Part shown: piece after piece, positions 5,114 to 8,230 of the stretch
Position numbering within the stretch: the stretch's first letter is position 1
Layout of the letters: each line of letters begins with the position of its first letter
Origin: Clostridia bacterium
GTDB taxonomy: Bacteria; Bacillota; Clostridia; Christensenellales; Borkfalkiaceae
Reading direction: 5' to 3'
DNA: 8,230 bases
NCBI GenBank assembly: GCA_900768525.1
Contig: CAAGDF010000059.1
Span: 1-8,230, forward strand
Notes under the pieces: model-generated
Database searches by the model: none
The model's input: the letters and a program-made list of their open reading frames with translations, nothing else
What the model was told of the DNA's origin: nothing
Translations under genes and position numbers: made by a program

Positions 5114-6427
5114 TTAAAACTTGAACGGAAGTTTTCCGCCTCGGTTTTTTAACTGTTTCATCATTTGTTTCGTCTGTTCGTATTGCTTTAGCAGTGCGTT
5201 TACTTCCTGAATGGTCGTTCCGCTGCCTTTAGCCACGCGCATTTTCCGCGAATAATTGAGTATGTCCGGGTTGCGGCGCTCCCTTACGGTCATCGAAAGA
5301 ATAATCGCTTTGATACGTTCAACCTTATTCTCGTCGATATCGCCTTCTTTAACCTTGCTCATACCGGGCATCATTCCGAGCACGCTGCCGAAACCGCCCA
5401 TTTTCTTTATCATTTTGAACTGCTCGAGGTAATCTTCGAGGTTAAAAGAGTTCTCGCGGAACTTCTTTTCCATTTTCTTGGCGTCTTCTTCGGTAACGGC
5501 TTCCTGTGCCTTTTCGATAATCGAAAGCACGTCGCCCATACCGAGGATACGCTTAGCCATACGATCGGGATAAAACGGTTCGAGATCGCCTATCTTCTCG
5601 CCCACGCTTGAAAATTTAATCGGTTTGCCCGTTACGGCCTTAATGGAAAGACATGCGCCGCCGCGCGTATCGCCGTCCAGCTTGGTAAGCACCACGCCGG
5701 TTACGTCCAGCCTGTTATTGAAAGTTTCCGCAACTTCGACCGCAACCTGACCGGTCATCGAATCGACGGTGAGCAAGATTTCGTCGGGTTTGACAGCCGA
5801 CTTGATATTTTCAAGCTCCTGCATAAGTTTTTCGTCGATCTGAAGCCGCCCTGCGGTATCTATGATTACATAATCGAACCCGAACCGCTTGGCGTGCTCG
5901 ATAGCTTTTTCGGAAATTTTAACGGGATCGCCTTGCCCCATCGCGAATACTTCGCAACCCGCTTTTTCACCGACCGTTTTCAACTGGTCTATTGCGGCGG
6001 GCCTGTACACGTCGCATGCGACGAGCAAAGGCTTTTTACCTTGTTTTTTCAGGTGTGCGCCGAGTTTTGCGCATAACGTCGTCTTACCTGCGCCCTGTAA
6101 GCCGCACATCATAACAATGGTCGGCGGATCGGACGAAACGATAAGTTTGCTGTTCGAGCTGCCCATCAGAGCAACCAATTCGTCGTTTACGATTTTGATT
6201 ACTTGCTGCGCAGGGCTTAAACTTTTTAAAATATCCTGACCGAGTGCCTTTTCGGACACGTCGGCGGTGAACTTTTTGACAACGTTAAGATTTACGTCGG
6301 CTTCGAGAAGGGCGATTCTGATCTCTCGCATGGCTTGCTTGATTTCAAGTTCGGTCAGTTTACCGCGTTTGGTCAGTTTGCTGAAAACGTGATTGAGTTT
6401 TTCGCCGAGCGAAGAAAAAGCCGCCAT
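5114..6427 (-). CDS. ffh: signal recognition particle GTPase Ffh (SRP54)
   Basis: The protein subunit of the signal recognition particle, which binds signal sequences and 4.5S/6S-type SRP RNA and docks with FtsY at the membrane (family knowledge). It has 437 residues, normal for bacteria. The N domain (1-90) contains the ALLEADVNL motif at 39-47. The G domain has G1 GLQGAGKTT (109-117), DVYRPAAIDQL (139-149), DTAGR (190-194), TKLDGDTRGG (248-257) and GEKIGDLEPF (276-285). The M domain (about 295-437) has methionine-rich helices, with MGGFGSVLGMMPGM at 343-356 forming the finger loop, and the SRP-RNA-binding helix SRKMRVAKGSGT at 393-404. A Met replaces one basic residue often seen there. The start overlaps the ylxM stop as TAATG, with GGAGGG about 7 nt upstream. 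Confidence 0.98.
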   Translation of the reverse strand: MAAFSSLGEKLNHVFSKLTKRGKLTELEIKQAMREIRIALLEADVNLNVVKKFTADVSEKALGQDILKSLSPAQQVIKIVNDELVALMGSSNSKLIVSSDPPTIVMMCGLQGAGKTTLCAKLGAHLKKQGKKPLLVACDVYRPAAIDQLKTVGEKAGCEVFAMGQGDPVKISEKAIEHAKRFGFDYVIIDTAGRLQIDEKLMQELENIKSAVKPDEILLTVDSMTGQVAVEVAETFNNRLDVTGVVLTKLDGDTRGGACLSIKAVTGKPIKFSSVGEKIGDLEPFYPDRMAKRILGMGDVLSIIEKAQEAVTEEDAKKMEKKFRENSFNLEDYLEQFKMIKKMGGFGSVLGMMPGMSKVKEGDIDENKVERIKAIILSMTVRERRNPDILNYSRKMRVAKGSGTTIQEVNALLKQYEQTKQMMKQLKNRGGKLPFKF

Positions 6428-6741
6428 TATCTACCCTCCAATAAATCTTCTATTTTATTTTTTAACTCAACCGAAAAACCTGCCTCGTCCATTATTTCCT
6501 CGATACGATCGTTGCGAGCACACAGCCCCAACCGCTCTTCATAATATATAAGCTGCTTTTCGGTATGCGAAAGCGAGTCTTTTACGGCTTGCCGTGATAC
6601 GCCGCGGAGTTCCGCGATTTCACCCAAGGAAAGATCAAGCCCGAAATAATCTTCAAACATCTCGCGCTGTTTTTCGGTCAACAACTGCCCGTAAAGCACG
6701 AATGACCTGTATAAAGACCGATCTTTGCCTTCCATACGCAA
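6427..6741 (-). CDS. ylxM: YlxM/p13-family putative DNA-binding protein
   Basis: A 104-residue YlxM-family protein, encoded next to ffh in most Firmicutes and reported to modulate SRP in streptococci (family knowledge). LLTEKQREMFEDYFGLDLS (20-38) and LGEIAELRGVSRQAVKDSL (39-57) form a helix-turn-helix resembling sigma region 4. The rest, EKQLIYYEERLGL (61-73), is the usual amphipathic continuation. The first ATG is chosen because GGTGG lies about 7 nt upstream; Met3 is a possible alternative. It is the first gene after a consensus promoter and overlaps ffh by one base, so the two are likely co-translated. Whether it binds DNA here is not shown. Confidence 0.92.
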   Translation of the reverse strand: MRMEGKDRSLYRSFVLYGQLLTEKQREMFEDYFGLDLSLGEIAELRGVSRQAVKDSLSHTEKQLIYYEERLGLCARNDRIEEIMDEAGFSVELKNKIEDLLEGR

Positions 6742-6748
6742 ACCACCC

Positions 6749-6770
6749 TGTAAAGCCTTTTTACTTTACA
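6749..6770 (-). promoter_or_regulatory. leader dyad, possible operator or hairpin
   Basis: TGTAAAG and CTTTACA are perfect 7-bp inverted repeats separated by 8 nt. They begin at about the expected transcription start and end 8 nt before the ylxM start codon, so they overlap the Shine-Dalgarno area. This could be a repressor operator or an RNA hairpin that limits ylxM translation. I do not recognise a specific regulator's site. Confidence 0.45.
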
Positions 6771-6776
6771 CCAGTT

Positions 6777-6805
6777 ATTATATCTTTTGCGACTGCTTCT
6801 GTCAA
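6777..6805 (-). promoter_or_regulatory. consensus sigma-A promoter of the ylxM-ffh operon
   Basis: The minus strand carries TTGACA (6805-6800), a 17-bp spacer and TATAAT (6782-6777). All twelve hexamer bases match consensus. Transcription should start near 6770, giving a leader of about 30 nt before ylxM. It lies directly after the terminator at 6827-6854, so the operon is insulated from the phosphatase gene upstream. Confidence 0.93.
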
Positions 6806-6826
6806 GCATATTTTCGCAGCTAAACA

Positions 6827-6854
6827 AAAAAAGAGCCGATCGCGGCTCTTTTTT
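6827..6854. terminator. bidirectional intrinsic terminator
   Basis: GAGCCG-atcg-CGGCTC is flanked by a run of A on one side and T on the other, giving a perfect 12-bp palindromic stem with a 4-nt loop and a T tract in both directions. On the minus strand it lies about 33 nt beyond the lipoprotein phosphatase stop and should end that transcript before the ylxM promoter. Confidence 0.92.
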
Positions 6855-6887
6855 GCACAAAGTGATTTTTTTTACTGTGCCGATCGA

Positions 6888-7919
6888 TTATTCGATCATA
6901 ATTCTTTTCATGAGGTCAAGCGTTTCGGCGGGAACACCCTGCTTAACCAAATAGTTATAAGCATTTTCGGCGATAGTTTCGCCGCCCGCGGTAGCGATTT
7001 CTTTTAAATATTTATCAATGGTAGTAGTCGAACGCTTTACGCCGACGGTGCCCAACATAGAGAACATATAATCGCAGTAAAGCGAGTCCTTCTCAACGCC
7101 GAGCATAGCGTTTATCAAAAACGCGATGCAACCCGTGCGGTCGGTACCGATACTGCAATGGAACGCAACGGGGTAATTCGCCTCGTCGGCAAACACCGAG
7201 AACACGTCGGCGAGAACGCCTTTATTAAGAATAAGATAGTTACCGCCCGATTGCATCGGTTTGAAAGCGTACTGAACGCCTGAGCCGAGAACGCTCTCGG
7301 TTATGCCTGCGTTTTCGCCGTATTTTCTTATATCAAGCTCGGTTTTAATACCCAATTCGTGCGTTAAGGTCCGGATACCCGCCTCAGTCACCAGCGGGGA
7401 ACCCGTATCGTTATCGGAAAATTTGGACGTGCGGTAAATCATCCCTTGTTTTACGTGTTTCCCGTCGGTAGTTTTCCACCCGCCGAGATCGCGGCAGTTT
7501 GTAACTCCGTCCACATAGAGATTGCGCGGCGCGACGTCCGACGTCAGAAAACGTTTTTCGCTGCCGATTTTTTCGCCGTCCCCGTCAATTAAGTACCATA
7601 TGTATTCTCTTCCGAGTTCGTAATTATAGTACGAAAATTTCTTTTGTCCGCTAAGCGGTTCAATAAGTTTTTTCTCTCCGTTTGTTTCGATAACGATGCT
7701 ATAGCCCGACTTTTGCGAACTTATGTCAAGTTCGATCGGCAGAGGAATACTGTTCTCGCTCTTGCCGTCCATACCGTCGGAAAGCGTATACGGGTTCGCG
7801 ATGAGCGCAAGCTGAAGCTCGGTATGACGCTCGAACGGCTTCATACCGCAAGCCATAAAACAGGTTGCGATTATGCAAATCGCAAGTATAGCGGAACAAG
7901 TTCTGAATTTTGTTTTCAT
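6888..7919 (-). CDS. secreted/lipoprotein tyrosine (dual-specificity) phosphatase
   Basis: The protein begins with a lysine/arginine n-region and a hydrophobic stretch (about 9-23) ending in FMAC, a non-canonical but plausible lipobox; it is thus probably a membrane-anchored lipoprotein on the outer face. A beta-rich region of unknown role covers about 30-125. A Y_phosphatase3-type domain follows, with the NCRDLGGW signature near 141-148 and the active-site loop HCSIGTDRTG near 254-263. That loop supplies the Cys nucleophile, the Arg and the Asp of HC-x5-R. Numbering starts from the ATG at 7919, chosen because AAGGG lies 8 nt upstream. An ATG two codons earlier (7925) has the same motif only 2 nt away. 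Enzymes of this family hydrolyse phosphotyrosine, other phosphoproteins or phosphoinositides; the substrate here is unknown. The neighbouring phosphatase gene suggests extracellular phosphate release, which is inference. Confidence 0.87.
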   Translation of the reverse strand: MKTKFRTCSAILAICIIATCFMACGMKPFERHTELQLALIANPYTLSDGMDGKSENSIPLPIELDISSQKSGYSIVIETNGEKKLIEPLSGQKKFSYYNYELGREYIWYLIDGDGEKIGSEKRFLTSDVAPRNLYVDGVTNCRDLGGWKTTDGKHVKQGMIYRTSKFSDNDTGSPLVTEAGIRTLTHELGIKTELDIRKYGENAGITESVLGSGVQYAFKPMQSGGNYLILNKGVLADVFSVFADEANYPVAFHCSIGTDRTGCIAFLINAMLGVEKDSLYCDYMFSMLGTVGVKRSTTTIDKYLKEIATAGGETIAENAYNYLVKQGVPAETLDLMKRIMIE

Positions 7920-7925
7920 ATTCAT

Positions 7926-8056
7926 ATCCCTTAAGGTTTATACATTCTATTCATTGCGGCAAACGTTTAATCGCACTAACAAGCAGACAGCCGAACGCGG
8001 CTAAACGCAGCCGAACAATGATTTTTATCGGTTTTTTATAATATTTCGGTTAATAT
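7926..8056 (-). other. 131-bp intergenic region upstream of the lipoprotein phosphatase
   Basis: The nonamer CAGCCGAAC is repeated at 7988-7996 and 8008-8016 (plus strand), exactly 20 bp apart, with a CGGCT/AGCCG inverted pair between. AT-rich sequence with TTTATCGGTTTT at 8024-8035 and 8056-8067 follows towards the upstream gene. TATAAA (minus strand) near 7940 could be a -10 box but has a poor -35. No clear terminator for the upstream gene is visible, so read-through is possible. Confidence 0.35.
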
Positions 8057-8230
8057 TTATCGGTTTTCGATAAAATAACGGCACATATCGGCAATTTGAG
8101 TGTTGTCTATAACCCGCGGCAGTTCGCCCACGGGCGAATAGTAAAAACACGGAACATGCCTGCGTGTGTGCCCTGCGCTTTTAAACCATTTATCCGACGG
8201 ATTTGCGCGGTCGAACGACGGCAAAAACAA
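8057..8230 (-). CDS. C-terminal fragment, alkaline-phosphatase-superfamily protein
   Basis: An open frame enters from the right edge of the window and ends at a TAA at 8057-8059; 57 residues are visible. The sequence SAGHTRRHVPCFYYSP followed by VIDNTQIADMCRYFIEN resembles the C-terminus of alkaline phosphatases, where the His in HT(G/R)xxVP is a zinc ligand and the DNTxIA helix closes the domain. Phosphopentomutase, of the same superfamily, has a similar HTRExVP motif and cannot be excluded. The start and catalytic serine/threonine lie outside the window. It is upstream of and codirectional with the lipoprotein phosphatase, so both may serve phosphate acquisition. Confidence 0.55.
   Translation of the reverse strand: MFLPSFDRANPSDKWFKSAGHTRRHVPCFYYSPVGELPRVIDNTQIADMCRYFIENR

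Noticed and set aside
6882..6897. GATCGA/TCGATC 6-bp inverted repeat over the phosphatase stop codon
   Set aside because: Short, not followed by a T tract; a strong terminator lies just downstream, so no separate role is needed.

Overview
The window reads as a Firmicutes chromosome segment, most likely an uncultured member of the Clostridia. The evidence is the conserved order ylxM-ffh-rpsP-khpA-rimM-trmD-(...)-rbgA-rnhB-yraN, which is the SRP / ribosome-maturation cluster of that phylum. The organism call rests on gene order and protein motifs only; I cannot name a genus. Every gene I can support lies on the minus strand, so transcription runs from high to low coordinates.

At the right edge (8057-8230) is the 3' end of an alkaline-phosphatase-superfamily gene. 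It is followed by a secreted, probably lipid-anchored, dual-specificity/tyrosine phosphatase of the HC-x5-R-T-G type (6888-7919). That unit ends at a perfect 12-bp-stem bidirectional terminator (6827-6854). Just downstream is a textbook sigma-A promoter (TTGACA, 17 bp, TATAAT) with a TGTAAAG/CTTTACA dyad in the leader, which starts the main operon.

The main operon encodes YlxM (putative SRP regulator), Ffh (SRP GTPase) and ribosomal protein bS16. An unusual 546-bp gene-free gap follows, and then come KhpA (KH-domain RNA chaperone), RimM (16S maturation), TrmD (tRNA m1G37), a GNAT acetyltransferase, RbgA (50S assembly GTPase), RNase HII and the YraN nuclease-like protein. The downstream genes are tightly packed: trmD overlaps rimM by 11 nt, ffh overlaps ylxM by 1 nt, and rimM, rnhB and yraN start within 5-19 nt of the preceding stop with little Shine-Dalgarno signal. 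The theme is protein targeting, ribosome assembly and tRNA modification under a growth-type promoter.

Three things depart from the usual cluster. (1) The rpsP-khpA gap is packed with perfect inverted repeats, including three of 10 bp. These can be drawn as a nested, junction-like RNA fold with alternative partners nearer khpA, and the gap also holds two TATAAT boxes. (2) The gene expected after trmD, rplS (bL19), is absent, and a GNAT gene with a TTG start sits in its place. (3) A perfect 17-bp sequence occurs in inverted orientation just after trmD and at the rbgA stop codon, bracketing GNAT plus rbgA. I see no CRISPR array, tRNA, rRNA, insertion sequence or complete known riboswitch.
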